From Hyphomicrobium denitrificans ATCC 51888 (GTDB lineage Bacteria; Pseudomonadota; Alphaproteobacteria; Rhizobiales; Hyphomicrobiaceae), in contig NC_014313.1 of NCBI RefSeq assembly GCF_000143145.1, forward strand, positions 682,001 to 746,000: DNA of 64,000 bases, given 5' to 3'. The translations under genes and the position numbers were made by a program. Positions 42,364-51,427 of this stretch are shown piece after piece (position 1 is the stretch's first letter; every line of letters begins with the position of its first letter). A model generated the notes under the pieces. It was given only the letters and a program-made list of their open reading frames with translations, made no database searches and was not told where the DNA came from.

Positions 42364-42738
42364 CTATCGTTTGCGGCTCGGTTCCTCGCGGCAAAACTTA
42401 TCGTAGATGGCGCCGATGAAGCGACGCGTGGTTTCATCCGGCAGCGAATAGATGACGGCCTTTCCCTCGCGGCGCGCTTGCACCAGGCCGTCCAGACGCA
42501 GACGCGCCAACTGCTGCGAGACTGTGGGCTGGTTGATGGAAAGAAGGTTTTCAAGCTCTCCCGCAGAGCGCTCCTTTTCAGCGAGCAGGCAGAGGATCAG
42601 CAGGCGGGATTCGTGAGCAAGGGCCTTCAAGAAATCGCTCGCTTTGCGCGCCCTCAGAACGAGCCGCTTGAGCTCTGGAGATACTTCCTCGTCCGCTTCA
42701 AGCGCGGCAATCACCTCGTTTGGCAAGATGCCCGACAT
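42364..42738 (-). CDS. soxR: ArsR-type repressor SoxR (sulfane-sulfur sensor)
   Basis: 124 aa. DFLKALAHESRLLILCLLAE, SAGELENLLSINQPTVSQQL (recognition helix), LVQARREGKAVIYSL. Cys50 and Cys116 are the conserved pair that forms a sulfur bridge in SoxR/SqrR/BigR-type sensors. It should repress the soxXA/soxYZB promoters and partly the shdr genes. It is unrelated to the SoxR of the superoxide response. Paralogue of sHdrR (26054-26431), with Cys at the same two positions. Confidence 0.88.
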   Translation of the reverse strand: MSGILPNEVIAALEADEEVSPELKRLVLRARKASDFLKALAHESRLLILCLLAEKERSAGELENLLSINQPTVSQQLARLRLDGLVQARREGKAVIYSLPDETTRRFIGAIYDKFCREEPSRKR

Positions 42739-42795
42739 TCCTATCCCTCGGTCGCGTTAGTGGTCGTTCAACGGGTCAGAGCTTTGCCGAATAAG

Positions 42796-43176
42796 TCAAG
42801 GCTCGTCTCGGGGTACGTCTAGCAGAACGCGAGAAAGGAGGCTCCAGAAAAAGTCAGGTCCGGGGTAGCCGGTAACCCGTCCGACCTCTTGATTTTCGCT
42901 AACGACGACGAAGGTCGGCGTGTAGACGAGGGGCGACTTCAATTTCAGCGTCGCAGGGGCGCTGCCGATGTCGAGTTCGTGCAGGGGCGCCAGTCGGCCC
43001 TCCGGCGTTTTCGGATAGATCGGACCGATCTCCTTGCGCCAGAGTTCGCACCAGGAGCAGCCGGGCCGGACGAACATCAACACTTCGGCCGCGTCAGCGG
43101 ATCGGACTGGCAGCAGGACGGGGAGCAGCATCAAGGCAGCAGACAGGGTTCGCTGAAGCTGAGGCATCAGGCGCAC
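42796..43176 (-). CDS. soxS: SoxS periplasmic thioredoxin
   Basis: 126 aa. A signal peptide over ~8-29 (QRTLSAALMLLPVLLPVRSA) is followed by VLMFVRPGCSWCELWRKEIG with the CSWC redox site and LVYTPTFVVV with the cis-Pro. SoxS keeps SoxY reduced and active in thiosulfate oxidisers. It starts 7 bp after the soxX stop. Unrelated to the AraC-type SoxS regulator. Confidence 0.85.
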   Translation of the reverse strand: MRLMPQLQRTLSAALMLLPVLLPVRSADAAEVLMFVRPGCSWCELWRKEIGPIYPKTPEGRLAPLHELDIGSAPATLKLKSPLVYTPTFVVVSENQEVGRVTGYPGPDFFWSLLSRVLLDVPRDEP

Positions 43177-43183
43177 CCGAATG

Positions 43184-43852
43184 TCATTTGTTGACAGGGC
43201 TGTCCTTGTCGAACAGGAACGCCACCACGTCCTTGATCTGTTGCTCAGTCAGAAATTTGTGCGCGCCGAATCGCGGCATGTTCGAGCAGGCGTTGACCGA
43301 CTGTGCGTTATAGACTTTTGCATAGGCCGCCTTCGCGGCGTCCAGGTCGAACTCGCGATCCTTGCCAAAGTTCGTCAGGCTCGGTCCGAGCGTCCCGTAT
43401 GACAATTCGGTCTTGCTCAGCTGATGACAGGCGTAGCAGTTGCCGCCGTTTTCGGTATTCGGTGGATCGCTAAACTGGCCGCCGCGCCCGCTGCTGGCGA
43501 TCTTCTCGCCTTGCTTCCAATCGCCGAGAACATTGCCGTCTGCCGGCATCACGATCGTCGCCGTTTCACGCTCGACTATCGCGTTGGCTTCGGCCGCGGG
43601 CGGATCATTGCGATACTGCGAGCATGTTTTCTGCGTGGCGTCTTGCACGAGACGGTCTTCCCAGCCGCTCTTCACCTCGGTCCACATGCCCTTGAGCACG
43701 CCCTCCATGGTGGCAGCGCTCGGGGTGTCTTTTTCAGTCAGTGGGTCAGCGAGCAGTCCAGCGGACAATCCGCCGTAAGTCATTGTAACTGCGAGTGCGG
43801 CGGCTCCAGCGAACGCGCGTAGAACGGTCTTAGCGTTTGATCGATGGGACAT
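43184..43852 (-). CDS. soxX: SoxX, c-type cytochrome subunit of SoxAX
   Basis: 222 aa. N-terminal signal segment [18 protein letters not shown]. Haem attachment is [11 protein letters not shown] (Cys139-x2-Cys142-His143). [14 protein letters not shown] provides the axial Met region. It forms SoxAX with SoxA, which conjugates thiosulfate to SoxY in the periplasm. Its start lies inside the 3' end of soxA (23-bp overlap), with GGAGAG just before the ATG. Confidence 0.9.
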   Translation of the reverse strand: MSHRSNAKTVLRAFAGAAALAVTMTYGGLSAGLLADPLTEKDTPSAATMEGVLKGMWTEVKSGWEDRLVQDATQKTCSQYRNDPPAAEANAIVERETATIVMPADGNVLGDWKQGEKIASSGRGGQFSDPPNTENGGNCYACHQLSKTELSYGTLGPSLTNFGKDREFDLDAAKAAYAKVYNAQSVNACSNMPRFGAHKFLTEQQIKDVVAFLFDKDSPVNK

Positions 43853-44663
43853 TGATCTCTCCGCCCTCTGCCTGCTTCGTGAGATAGGTAATGAGCGCCG
43901 TCATGCCGTCAGATGCATAGTCGGGTGGCGGCATTCGCATCTGGCGATAGCAATCATACAGCCGATTTTGCATCGTTCGGGTTTGGCTTTGCGAGTTGCG
44001 GTAGGTGGGCCAGGAGGCGATCGTTTTTTGCGCGTCGACGCCGGGCTTTGAAAGGTTCGGCAGCTCCTGAAGCCGAATTCTCTTGCCATCTTCGGAGTGG
44101 CACGTGGAGCAGGAGAAATCGAGCAGCGAGGAGCGCCGATAGAACAGCTCCTTTCCGATCGCGTAAGCCTGCTGTTCTTGCGCATTCGACAGGCTGAGAT
44201 GGAATTTCATGCCATTGGATTTGTTGGCGATGAAGGTTACCAGGTCTTCCATGTCGGAGGTGTGGCCTTCCGAGCCGAATTTACGTGCGAGAACGTCCTT
44301 GATATCGAGATCCTGAACCGTCTGCATGCACCAGAGGAGGCGCTGCTCCAGGTCCATCACCTTGTTGGCGTCAGCAAAATACCGCGGCAACTCCGCGTAA
44401 GCGCCTTCAAGAACGCCCGGACCTTTTCCAAGATCGCAGGTTTCCAACGACACCGATTTCTTGCCCCGCGCGGTCGCCCACAATTGTTCACCGCGGTCGA
44501 CGTTGAAGTAGCCGGGGTTGGCCATTGGATCATCGAGCATCTCGCGATATCGCTCGAGTTCTTTGTCCGTATTGTCCGTGCCTTGTGCACGTAGTGTTAC
44601 GATCGTGATGACCGAACTCAGCAGCGTTACAAGGAAAAATAAATAAGGCCTACGGCGCTTCAT
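43830..44663 (-). CDS. soxA: SoxA, catalytic c-type cytochrome of SoxAX
   Basis: 277 aa. Signal peptide ~6-26. One haem site, [14 protein letters not shown] (Cys185-x2-Cys188-His189). Cys76 and Cys112 are the disulfide pair that replaces the second haem in mono-haem SoxA, and [16 protein letters not shown] holds the active-site Cys238 haem ligand. This is therefore a mono-haem SoxA. It heads the leftward sox operon and is divergent from soxY across an operator. Confidence 0.92.
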   Translation of the reverse strand: MKRRRPYLFFLVTLLSSVITIVTLRAQGTDNTDKELERYREMLDDPMANPGYFNVDRGEQLWATARGKKSVSLETCDLGKGPGVLEGAYAELPRYFADANKVMDLEQRLLWCMQTVQDLDIKDVLARKFGSEGHTSDMEDLVTFIANKSNGMKFHLSLSNAQEQQAYAIGKELFYRRSSLLDFSCSTCHSEDGKRIRLQELPNLSKPGVDAQKTIASWPTYRNSQSQTRTMQNRLYDCYRQMRMPPPDYASDGMTALITYLTKQAEGGEINVPSIKR

Positions 44664-44747
44664 GGGTCACCAAATTCTGCAGGTCTCAATGCGAATGCGA
44701 GGCTGCTCCAGCTAGACGAAAAACAAGGAACGTTGCAATAGATAATT

Positions 44748-44771
44748 CACATATGATAATTTTCATATGTG
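44748..44771. promoter_or_regulatory. Perfect inverted repeat in the soxA-soxY divergent promoter (SoxR operator)
   Basis: CACATATG (44748-44755) and CATATGTG (44764-44771) are perfect 8-bp arms around ATAATTTT, spanning 24 bp in the 151-bp gap between soxA and soxY. Placement and symmetry fit a dimeric ArsR repressor controlling both directions. Confidence 0.65.
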
Positions 44772-44814
44772 TTATAGGATGAACGTTATCGCAGCTTCCG
44801 GGAGAGATGGCGTG

Positions 44815-45276
44815 ATGGAAAGTTTAAACGGCGCGCACTCGCGCCGTGCCTTCATTAAATTGGCGGCGGGTGGCGCCCTTGTACTTGCGAGCGGCCTTCC
44901 TTCGCTGGCGAGCAGCGCGGACGTCGATGCGCTGATTCAAAAATTTTCCGGCGGGAAGAAGCCGAGCGAAGGGCGCATAACGCTCGATCTGCCGAGCATC
45001 GCCGAAAACGGATTGGTCGTTCCGCTGAATTTCGAAGTCCAGAGCCCGATGACTGCGGATGACTATGTGAAATCCGTGCATTTGTTCGCTGAAGCAAACC
45101 CGAATGTTCAGCTTGCGGACTTTTCCTTCACGCCGCTTGTGCCGAAGGCTGCAGCTCAGCTCCGGATCCGCCTTGCGCAGACTCAAAATGTGACGGTGCT
45201 CGCGGTGATGTCGAATGGCGATGCCTACGTCGCGAAAAAGGAAGTGAAGGTGACGATTGGCGGCTGCGGCGGCTGA
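44815..45276 (+). CDS. soxY: SoxY, sulfur-carrier subunit of SoxYZ
   Basis: 153 aa from the ATG at 44815 (GGAGAG 8 bp upstream); longer in-frame starts lie in the operator region. The Tat signal is HSRRAFIKLAAGGALVLASG. The mature domain ends KVTIGGCGG, the swinging arm whose Cys carries the thiosulfate sulfur. Exported folded with SoxZ. Works with SoxAX and SoxB in this cluster. Confidence 0.95.
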   Translation: MESLNGAHSRRAFIKLAAGGALVLASGLPSLASSADVDALIQKFSGGKKPSEGRITLDLPSIAENGLVVPLNFEVQSPMTADDYVKSVHLFAEANPNVQLADFSFTPLVPKAAAQLRIRLAQTQNVTVLAVMSNGDAYVAKKEVKVTIGGCGG

Positions 45277-45313
45277 ATCCTTCTGACTCGCAAACTCTTC
45301 AGGGACCATAATC

Positions 45314-45643
45314 ATGGCAGCCAATGTTAAGCCCCGCGTGCGTATGCCCGCGACCGCCAAAGCCGGCGATATCATCGAAGTGAAGACGTTGATCAGTCAC
45401 CCGATGGAAAGTGGTCAGCGCAAGGACAGTGCCGGCAAATTAGTGCCGAGGCACATCATCAATAAGTTCACCGCGTCCTTCAACGGCAAGGAAATCCTGA
45501 GCGTCGACTGGTATCCCGCGATTTCGGCCAATCCTTACCAGTCGTTTTTCGTACGCGTGCCGGAAAGCGGACTTTTCGAGTTCGCTTGGGTCGACGACGA
45601 CGGAACGATTTACAAAGCCGAGCAGCAAGTTTCGGTGAGCTGA
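45314..45643 (+). CDS. soxZ: SoxZ
   Basis: 109 aa, beta-sandwich partner of SoxY: KPRVRMPATAKAGDIIEVKT, LISHPMESGQRKDSAGKLVP, IINKFTASFNGKEI and LFEFAWVDDDGTIYKAEQQV. No signal of its own; it is carried out with SoxY through the Tat pathway. It starts 37 bp after soxY. Confidence 0.95.
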   Translation: MAANVKPRVRMPATAKAGDIIEVKTLISHPMESGQRKDSAGKLVPRHIINKFTASFNGKEILSVDWYPAISANPYQSFFVRVPESGLFEFAWVDDDGTIYKAEQQVSVS

Positions 45644-45685
45644 CGGGTTCGGCGTCGTCGCGGTATAGCAGATTGGGGATTGCGA

Positions 45686-47374
45686 ATGGTTTCGCGCCGG
45701 GAGTTCATCGCGGCTGCTTCCGCAGCTGCTGTCATTGCGTCACGCGCGGGCCTTTCCGTTCGGGCGCTCGCGGCCGGCGCGAAGCTGACGCAGGACGAGC
45801 TGCTGAAGTTCGACAGCGTCGGAAATGTCACTCTCGTTCACCTGACGGACCTGCATGCGCAGGTGATGCCGATCTATTTCCGTGAGCCGTCGTTCAATAT
45901 CGGGGTTGGAGCTGCCAAGGGCATTCCGCCCCATATCGTCGACGCGGAATTTCGCAAGCAGTTCGGGATCGATGCAAACTCGGCGCTCGCCTACGCATTG
46001 ACGTCCGATGACTTCAAGGAGCTTGCGAAGTCTTACGGTGCGATGGGCGGGCTCGACCGGGTTGCGACAGTCGTCAACGCCATTCGCGCCGAACGCGGCG
46101 ATCGGATGCTGTTCCTGGATGGCGGCGATACCTGGACCAACAGTTGGGTGTCGCTGAAAACCCAGGGTCAGGACGTCATCGACGCGATGAGCCTGTTGAA
46201 GCCGGATGCGATGACCGCGCATTGGGAATTCACGCTCGGCGAGCAGCGGGTTCGCGAGATCATTGACAAGCTCGGCTTCCCCTTCCTCGCCCAGAATGTT
46301 CGCGATACCGAGTTTGAAGAAAAGGTATTCGAAGCCTCCCACGTTTTCGAGCGTAACGGCGTTAGAATCGGCGTCGTGGGACAGGCGTTCCCGTTCACGC
46401 CGATCGCGAACCCGCGCTGGATGTTCCCGAACTGGTCGTTTGGAATTCGTGAGAGAGAGATTGCCGCGGAGGTCGAGGCTCTGCGCTCGGGTGGAGCCGA
46501 TCTCATCGTCATGCTGTCTCACAACGGCTTCGATGTCGATCGCAAGCTCGCTGAGAAAGTTCCGGGGATCGATGTCATTCTCGCGGGTCACACGCACGAT
46601 GCGATCCCGCAGCTCACGAAAGTAGGACAGACGCTTATCGTGGCGTCCGGTTCTAACGGAAAGTTCGTTTCCCGGTTGGATCTCGATGTTCAAGACAAGA
46701 AGATCGCGAACTTCAGCTATCGTCTGATCCCGATTTTTTCTGATGTCATCGCTCCCGATCCTGCCGTTCGCACCGCGATTGAAAAGTCGCGTGCGCCATA
46801 CAAGGCGGAGCTTGAGCGTAATCTCGGGCATGCCAACAGTCTGCTTTATCGTCGTGGAACTTTCGACGGAACGCTCGACGCCATGATCTGTGACGCGATT
46901 CTTGCGCAGCGGGATGTCGAGATCGCGCTTTCGCCCGGGTTCAGGTGGGGGCCGAGCATCCTTCCGGAATCGGCCATCACGTTCGAGGACATCACGAACG
47001 CGACGGCGATGACCTACCCCGCGTGCTACCGGATGAAGATGAGCGGCGAACGCCTCAAGGCCGTGCTCGAGGACGTCGCCGATAATATCTTCAACCCCGA
47101 TCCCTACTATCAGCAGGGCGGCGATATGGTGCGGTGTGGTGGCATCGGCTACACGATCGACGTGTCTGAAGGCATGGGACGCAGAATTTCGAATCTCACG
47201 CATCTCAAGACGGGTAAGCCGATAGAGGCAGCGAAAGACTATCTGGTTGGCGGCTGGGCAAGCATCAATCAGGATACGGAGGGTCCGGCGATATGGGATG
47301 TCGTCGCGAATTACATCTCCGATAAGAAGACCGTCGATATTTCTTCGCCCTCAAATGTGCGGGTGAAAGAGTAG
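45686..47374 (+). CDS. soxB: SoxB, sulfate-releasing thiol hydrolase
   Basis: 562 aa from the ATG at 45686 (GGGG upstream; TTG at 45680 also in frame). Tat signal MVSRREFIAAASAAAVIASR. The di-manganese site is built from LVHLTDLHAQVMP, LFLDGGDTW, MTAHWEF, IVMLSHNGFD and ILAGHTHDAIP, followed by the 5'-nucleotidase-like C-domain. It releases sulfate from SoxY-thiosulfonate. No soxCD follows, so sulfane sulfur must leave by another route, here sHdr. A weak hairpin (CTCCCA/TGGGAG, ~47414) follows. The 47375-47530 stretch is otherwise empty. Confidence 0.94.
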   Translation: MVSRREFIAAASAAAVIASRAGLSVRALAAGAKLTQDELLKFDSVGNVTLVHLTDLHAQVMPIYFREPSFNIGVGAAKGIPPHIVDAEFRKQFGIDANSALAYALTSDDFKELAKSYGAMGGLDRVATVVNAIRAERGDRMLFLDGGDTWTNSWVSLKTQGQDVIDAMSLLKPDAMTAHWEFTLGEQRVREIIDKLGFPFLAQNVRDTEFEEKVFEASHVFERNGVRIGVVGQAFPFTPIANPRWMFPNWSFGIREREIAAEVEALRSGGADLIVMLSHNGFDVDRKLAEKVPGIDVILAGHTHDAIPQLTKVGQTLIVASGSNGKFVSRLDLDVQDKKIANFSYRLIPIFSDVIAPDPAVRTAIEKSRAPYKAELERNLGHANSLLYRRGTFDGTLDAMICDAILAQRDVEIALSPGFRWGPSILPESAITFEDITNATAMTYPACYRMKMSGERLKAVLEDVADNIFNPDPYYQQGGDMVRCGGIGYTIDVSEGMGRRISNLTHLKTGKPIEAAKDYLVGGWASINQDTEGPAIWDVVANYISDKKTVDISSPSNVRVKE

Positions 47375-47530
47375 GTCGTTCCGTAGATAACGAAGTGTCA
47401 TGGTTGTGTTCTCCCATTTCTTGGAAGTGGGAGGACCAGCAGTTCTAATTTTCGCGCGCTGGAAAATTCCTGCCTTGGCAACGCGCTAGAGCGAATCTCC
47501 TGTTGCAGACGCCTTTGAAGCCCTCGCCAA

Positions 47531-47538
47531 GTCTCAAC
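47531..47538. repeat. Target-site duplication, left copy (GTCTCAAC)
   Basis: GTCTCAAC directly abuts the left end of IS256 copy 1 and is repeated at 57036-57043 outside copy 2. It marks the pair as the outer ends of one transposition event. Confidence 0.8.
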
Positions 47539-48969
47539 GGTGCCGTCCGGAATGCGGTTGGAATTCGGCTTGGCGAATTCTCCGGGAACATGAAGTTATC
47601 GTTTCAGGCGGCAAGGTCAATTGGCTGATCGATGGGTTTTGTGGCGAGGGTTTGCCAACCATCGACCTTGCGCATGCTGATCTGTCCCGAGGCGAGTAGC
47701 GCCCAGAACATCATCGCGGCGGTGTCGGCCGACGGCAACACGGTTTGGGTTTTGATCCGCCGCTTGAACTCCTCGTGCAACCGCTCGATCGCATTTGTCG
47801 TGCGTAGGCTACGCCATTGGCTCGGCGGCATGCGCGCGAAGGTGAACAAGCGGTCGCCTGCTTCCTCCAGGCTGTCAGCAACGGCGCGGTGCTTGAGCCT
47901 CCATTTTCGAATGAAGGCCTTGCGGCGAGCCGCGATCTCCTCAGGCGTCGTCGCATAGATCATGTCATTGTAGTCCGCGGTGATCTCCTCGTGCAGGCGC
48001 TCCGGAGCATGCGCGATCAGGTTTCTGTGCTTGTGGACCGTGCAGCGCTGCACCGGCACGCCGTCCCAGACGACGGCAATGGCTTTGTCGAGCCCCGGCG
48101 CGCCGTCGACGATGAGGAACTCGGGACGCCTGAGCCCGCGCTTGATGAGATCGTCCAGCACCGTGCGCCAGGCCTCGGCGCTCTCGCCGCCCATGCTCTT
48201 GATCGCGAGCAGCACTTTCTGGCCGTCTGCGCGCACGCCAAGCACAACAAGCAACGAGATCGAGGTCGCCTTGCGGTCGAGCCGTACCCGAACGACGGTG
48301 CCGTCGAGGATCAGGCGCACGATCGGCTCGTCGGCCAGCGAGCGGCTGTTCCAGGCATCCCAGTCGCTTTTGACCTTGCGCCAGGTCCGGCTCACCGTGT
48401 CTTTACCGACCGTCCCGCCGAACAGAGCCGCCAGCGCGCGACGTACCCGTCGCGTATTGGTGCCGGCCAGATAGCTGCTCGCGATCAGCGCATCGGCGGC
48501 AAGCGTGCGCCGCTGATAGGCCCGCAGTGCCTGGCTCTTCCATTCCGTCGTCATGCCCTCGGACGTGGTCAGCCGGGCACGCGGCACTGCTATCTCGATC
48601 GGCCCGAACGTGCCGGTCAGCGACCGCGTCCGGCTGCCGTGACGATGGCCCGTAACGCCGGCTCTTGCTTCATTGCTGGCCATCTGGCTCCGTCCGTAGC
48701 GCGGCCGTGCCAGTGCATCGTCGAGCTCGCCGCGGATCAGTTCTTCGATGAACTGGCGCGACCGAGCCCGCACCTCGGCCTCGATCGGGTCAAACCAGTT
48801 GTCGAAAAGATCAACAGCCAGCTCGGTCGCAGGCTGCGAGGAATCAGGCTTCGTGGTAGGCTTGTTCATGGCGTAGTCTCCAGTCCGACGCTTCAACGCC
48901 GGATGATTCGAGGTTGATCACCCCGGAGACTACGCCAACCTCAATTCCTACCAACTCCGCGACGGCACC
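47539..48969 (-). mobile_element. IS256-family insertion sequence, copy 1
   Basis: Both ends begin GGTGCCGTC reading inward and continue as imperfect terminal inverted repeats of ~40 bp (shared blocks GGTGCCGTC, GGAATT, TTGGCG, TCTCCGGG). It contains one transposase gene. It is the left arm of the composite transposon. I recall IS256-family IS1354 being reported with dcm genes in DCM-degrading methylotrophs; identity with it is not tested. Confidence 0.88.
47604..48869 (-). CDS. IS256-family transposase (copy 1)
   Basis: 421 aa from the ATG at 48869 (GGAG 8 bp upstream). Mutator-type DDE transposase: DGTVVRVRLDRKATSISLLV with the first Asp, FLIVDGAPGLDKAIAVVWDG with the second, QRCTVHKHRNLIAHAPERLH as the C/H motif, and RTTNAIERLHEEFKRRIKTQ with the catalytic Glu. 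Full length and apparently active. The long antisense frame across it is a coding shadow. Confidence 0.92.
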   Translation of the reverse strand: MNKPTTKPDSSQPATELAVDLFDNWFDPIEAEVRARSRQFIEELIRGELDDALARPRYGRSQMASNEARAGVTGHRHGSRTRSLTGTFGPIEIAVPRARLTTSEGMTTEWKSQALRAYQRRTLAADALIASSYLAGTNTRRVRRALAALFGGTVGKDTVSRTWRKVKSDWDAWNSRSLADEPIVRLILDGTVVRVRLDRKATSISLLVVLGVRADGQKVLLAIKSMGGESAEAWRTVLDDLIKRGLRRPEFLIVDGAPGLDKAIAVVWDGVPVQRCTVHKHRNLIAHAPERLHEEITADYNDMIYATTPEEIAARRKAFIRKWRLKHRAVADSLEEAGDRLFTFARMPPSQWRSLRTTNAIERLHEEFKRRIKTQTVLPSADTAAMMFWALLASGQISMRKVDGWQTLATKPIDQPIDLAA

Positions 48970-48999
48970 TTGAATCATATGAATCACCTGTGATTCAAG

Positions 49000-49889
49000 A
49001 GTAGTGGCCTGATTCGAGGAGGGGTCACCGATGTGGACGAGCAAGAACCGCGCCCGTTACGACCGCAGCAAATTGCGATATCCGAGCGATCTGACCGACG
49101 ACGAATGGAGACTGGTCGAACCGGTGATCCCGCCGGGCAAGACTGGCGGGGGCAAGCGGACGGTGATCATGCGGGAGGTGGTGAACGGCCTCATGTACAT
49201 TCTCTCGACCGGCTGTCAGTGGCGCGCGATCCCGAAAGACCTGCCGCCGAGAAGCTCGGTCCACGGCTACTTCGATCTGTGGACCTATGACGGCACATTG
49301 GAGCGAATCCACCACGCGCTTTATGAGCAGTGTCGCGAACGAGCGCAGCGGAAAGCCAGTCCGACCGCGGCCATCATCGACAGCCAGAGCGTGAAAAGCG
49401 CAGAAAAAGGGGGGCGTGCATTGATCCGCACGGGTACGATGCGGGCAAGAAGATCAAGGGCAAGAAGCGGCACATTCTCGTCGACACGGTAGGTCTTCTG
49501 CTCCACGCCGTCGTTCATCCGGCCGACATTCAGGATCGCGATGGAGGCGTTCTCGTGATGGCCACACTGTTCGAGATGTTTCCGTTTTTGAAGAAGCTGT
49601 TCGTAGATAGCGGGTATAAAGGACCGAAATTTGCCAATGCGCTCGCGAAAGTTCGACCGCATATCGAGATCGAAATCGTCAAACGTTCCGATCAGGTCAG
49701 CAGCTTTGTGGTCTTGCCCAAACGCTGGATCGTCGAGCGCACCATTGCGTGGCTCAACCGCTGCCGCCGCCTTGCCAAGGACTGGGAGTGCCTCAACCGA
49801 AAGGCGTTGGCGTTCTTGCGCCTCGCCTCAATCCGTCTCATGCTCAGAAAACTCTGCAATCCGGCCTGAAGTGTCCGGACAGACTCTAA
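49000..49889 (+). mobile_element. IS5-family (IS427-like) element, left end unclear
   Basis: Contains a two-frame transposase. The right end is near GTGTCCGGACAGACTC (49871-49886). The left end lies somewhere in 48970-49030, where TTGAATCA/TGATTCAA form a short inverted repeat and GAGTAGTGGCC precedes the ORF. I could not match clean terminal repeats, so the borders are approximate and the element may be truncated by IS256 copy 1. Confidence 0.5.
49031..49869 (+). CDS. IS5-family transposase made by -1 frameshifting
   Basis: Frame 1 (from the ATG at 49031) encodes SDLTDDEWRLVEPVIPPGKT and CQWRAIPKDLP and reaches IDSQSVKSAEKGG. The protein then continues in the -1 frame as ACIDPHGYDAGKKIKGKKRH, through DSGYKGPKF to RWIVERTIAWLNRCRRLAKD. 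The switch falls on AAAAAGGGGGG at ~49408, a slippery run typical of programmed frameshifting in the IS427 group. All DDE residues are present across the joined frames. A simple mutation is the alternative reading. Confidence 0.75.
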
Positions 49890-51324
49890 CACTACAGTTG
49901 CCTTTTATGGAGATTTCTGAATCCATGGGCAACCATGATTCGAAGATCGTGGGCGCAGACAGCGTCGATTGAAGAGACGCTTGCGCTGTGGGCGGCGTCG
50001 CTTCGTGAGATCAAGAAACGGATACGTCCGTTGTTCAATCAAGATCGCGTTGCGAGGAATGCAGGCTTGTTCCTGGAAGGCCTTCTCGGAGATGAGCAAC
50101 GCAAAACCGGCTGGATGCGCGCGGAGGCAGCTGGCGATCCTGGCCCTTGGCGGCAACAAGCGATCCTGGGGCGCAGGGATTGGGATGCGGATGGCCTGCG
50201 CGATATCGTCCGCGATTATGTCATCGAGCATTTGGCGGATCACGATGCGGTCCTCGTGATCGACGAGACCGGCTTTCTCAAGCAGGGCAAGGCGTCGTGC
50301 GGAGTGGCGCGGCAATATACTGGTTCCGCGGGCAAGATCACGAACTGCCAGATTGGCGTCTTCGCTGCCTACGTATCGCGCCACGGTCATGCGTTCATCG
50401 ATCGCGCGCTGTATCTTCCGAAGGAATGGACCGACGATCCAACTCGCCTCAAAGCCGCATACGTGCCCGCCGATGCCGGCTTTGCGACCAAACCAAGGCT
50501 TGCGACGAGAATGATTGCACGCGCCATAGCCGCGTCCGTCCCATTCAAGTGGGTCGCCGGCGATACCGTCTACGGCGTTGGCGATATCGAACAGCAACTA
50601 CGCAAAGCAGGCAAAGGCTATGTGCTCGGGGTCAGCAGTGCTCATGTATTTCAATCCTGGGGCAAGCGGCGATCGGTTGCCGGTGCGGCCGCGGACATCG
50701 CCCGGACGCTCCGCTCGTCCGACTGGAAAAGCCTGTCGACAGGGGCCGGAACCAAAGGACCGCGGCTGCATGATTGGTGCTATCTCGAGTTGGCCGATCT
50801 AGAAGTCGAAGAATCAAACGACACAAATCACGGTCTTTGGACGCGAGGTCTACTGATCCGTCGCCATATCGCCGATGGCGATCTCGCCTTCTTCACCACT
50901 TGGTGTCCAGCGGGAACATCCATCGAAACGCTGGTGGCGGTCGAAGGCCATCGGTGGGCGATCGAGGACAGTTTCGAAACCGCGAAGAACGAGTTCGGAC
51001 TCGATCACAACGAGAGCAGATCCTGGCATGGCTGGCACCGTCACGTGTCCCTGGTGATGCTCGCCTTCGCCATGATGGCGGTGATCCGCCATCGCGCTAA
51101 TCCGGTTGTGCCAAAAAAAAAGCAACGCCGAACCAAGACAAAAGCAAAGGCCTCACCACCCCGTCATTGATCCGTTGGTCAATCCAGGAAGTCCGCCGCA
51201 TCGCCACCAGACTCGCTCGAAAGCGCATCCAGCCCGCACACATCATCGCATGGTCGCTCTGGCGCAGAGCCCACCAGGCCGCCGCTCAGCGGGCGCATTT
51301 CAAAGCAAGTAGGCAACTGTAATG
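49890..51324 (+). mobile_element. IS701-family insertion sequence with intact ends and CTAA duplication
   Basis: Left end CACTACAGTTGCCT; the right end reads inward CATTACAGTTGCCT, so the 14-bp terminal repeats have one mismatch. CTAA stands directly outside both ends (49886-49889 and 51325-51328), the 4-bp duplication expected of IS701. 1,435 bp. It inserted immediately beside the right end of the IS5-type element. Confidence 0.85.
49935..51170 (+). CDS. IS701-family transposase
   Basis: 411 aa. Motifs are LVIDETGFLKQGKASCGVAR (first Asp), WVAGDTVYGVGDIEQQLRKA (second Asp) and VEGHRWAIEDSFETAKNEFG (catalytic Glu with Y/W-x2-E spacing), in an IS4-superfamily RNase H fold. The C-terminal tail is Lys/Arg-rich. 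Intact within complete terminal repeats. Confidence 0.88.
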   Translation: MIRRSWAQTASIEETLALWAASLREIKKRIRPLFNQDRVARNAGLFLEGLLGDEQRKTGWMRAEAAGDPGPWRQQAILGRRDWDADGLRDIVRDYVIEHLADHDAVLVIDETGFLKQGKASCGVARQYTGSAGKITNCQIGVFAAYVSRHGHAFIDRALYLPKEWTDDPTRLKAAYVPADAGFATKPRLATRMIARAIAASVPFKWVAGDTVYGVGDIEQQLRKAGKGYVLGVSSAHVFQSWGKRRSVAGAAADIARTLRSSDWKSLSTGAGTKGPRLHDWCYLELADLEVEESNDTNHGLWTRGLLIRRHIADGDLAFFTTWCPAGTSIETLVAVEGHRWAIEDSFETAKNEFGLDHNESRSWHGWHRHVSLVMLAFAMMAVIRHRANPVVPKKKQRRTKTKAKASPPRH

Positions 51325-51427
51325 CTAAGGCAAATCGTAGCTATCACAGATTGTGATGGTAAAAAGCGGTCGTCACCGGACACTTACCAGCCTACCGATG
51401 CTTGGCTGGGATCCTCCAAGGCTTGAA

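Noticed and set aside
45740..47203. 487-aa leftward frame across soxB
   Set aside because: Antisense of a confidently identified SoxB; high-GC coding shadow.
47817..48917. 366-aa rightward frame across IS256 copy 1 (and its twin at 55883-56983)
   Set aside because: Antisense shadow of the transposase; Arg/His/Pro-rich composition without any motif.
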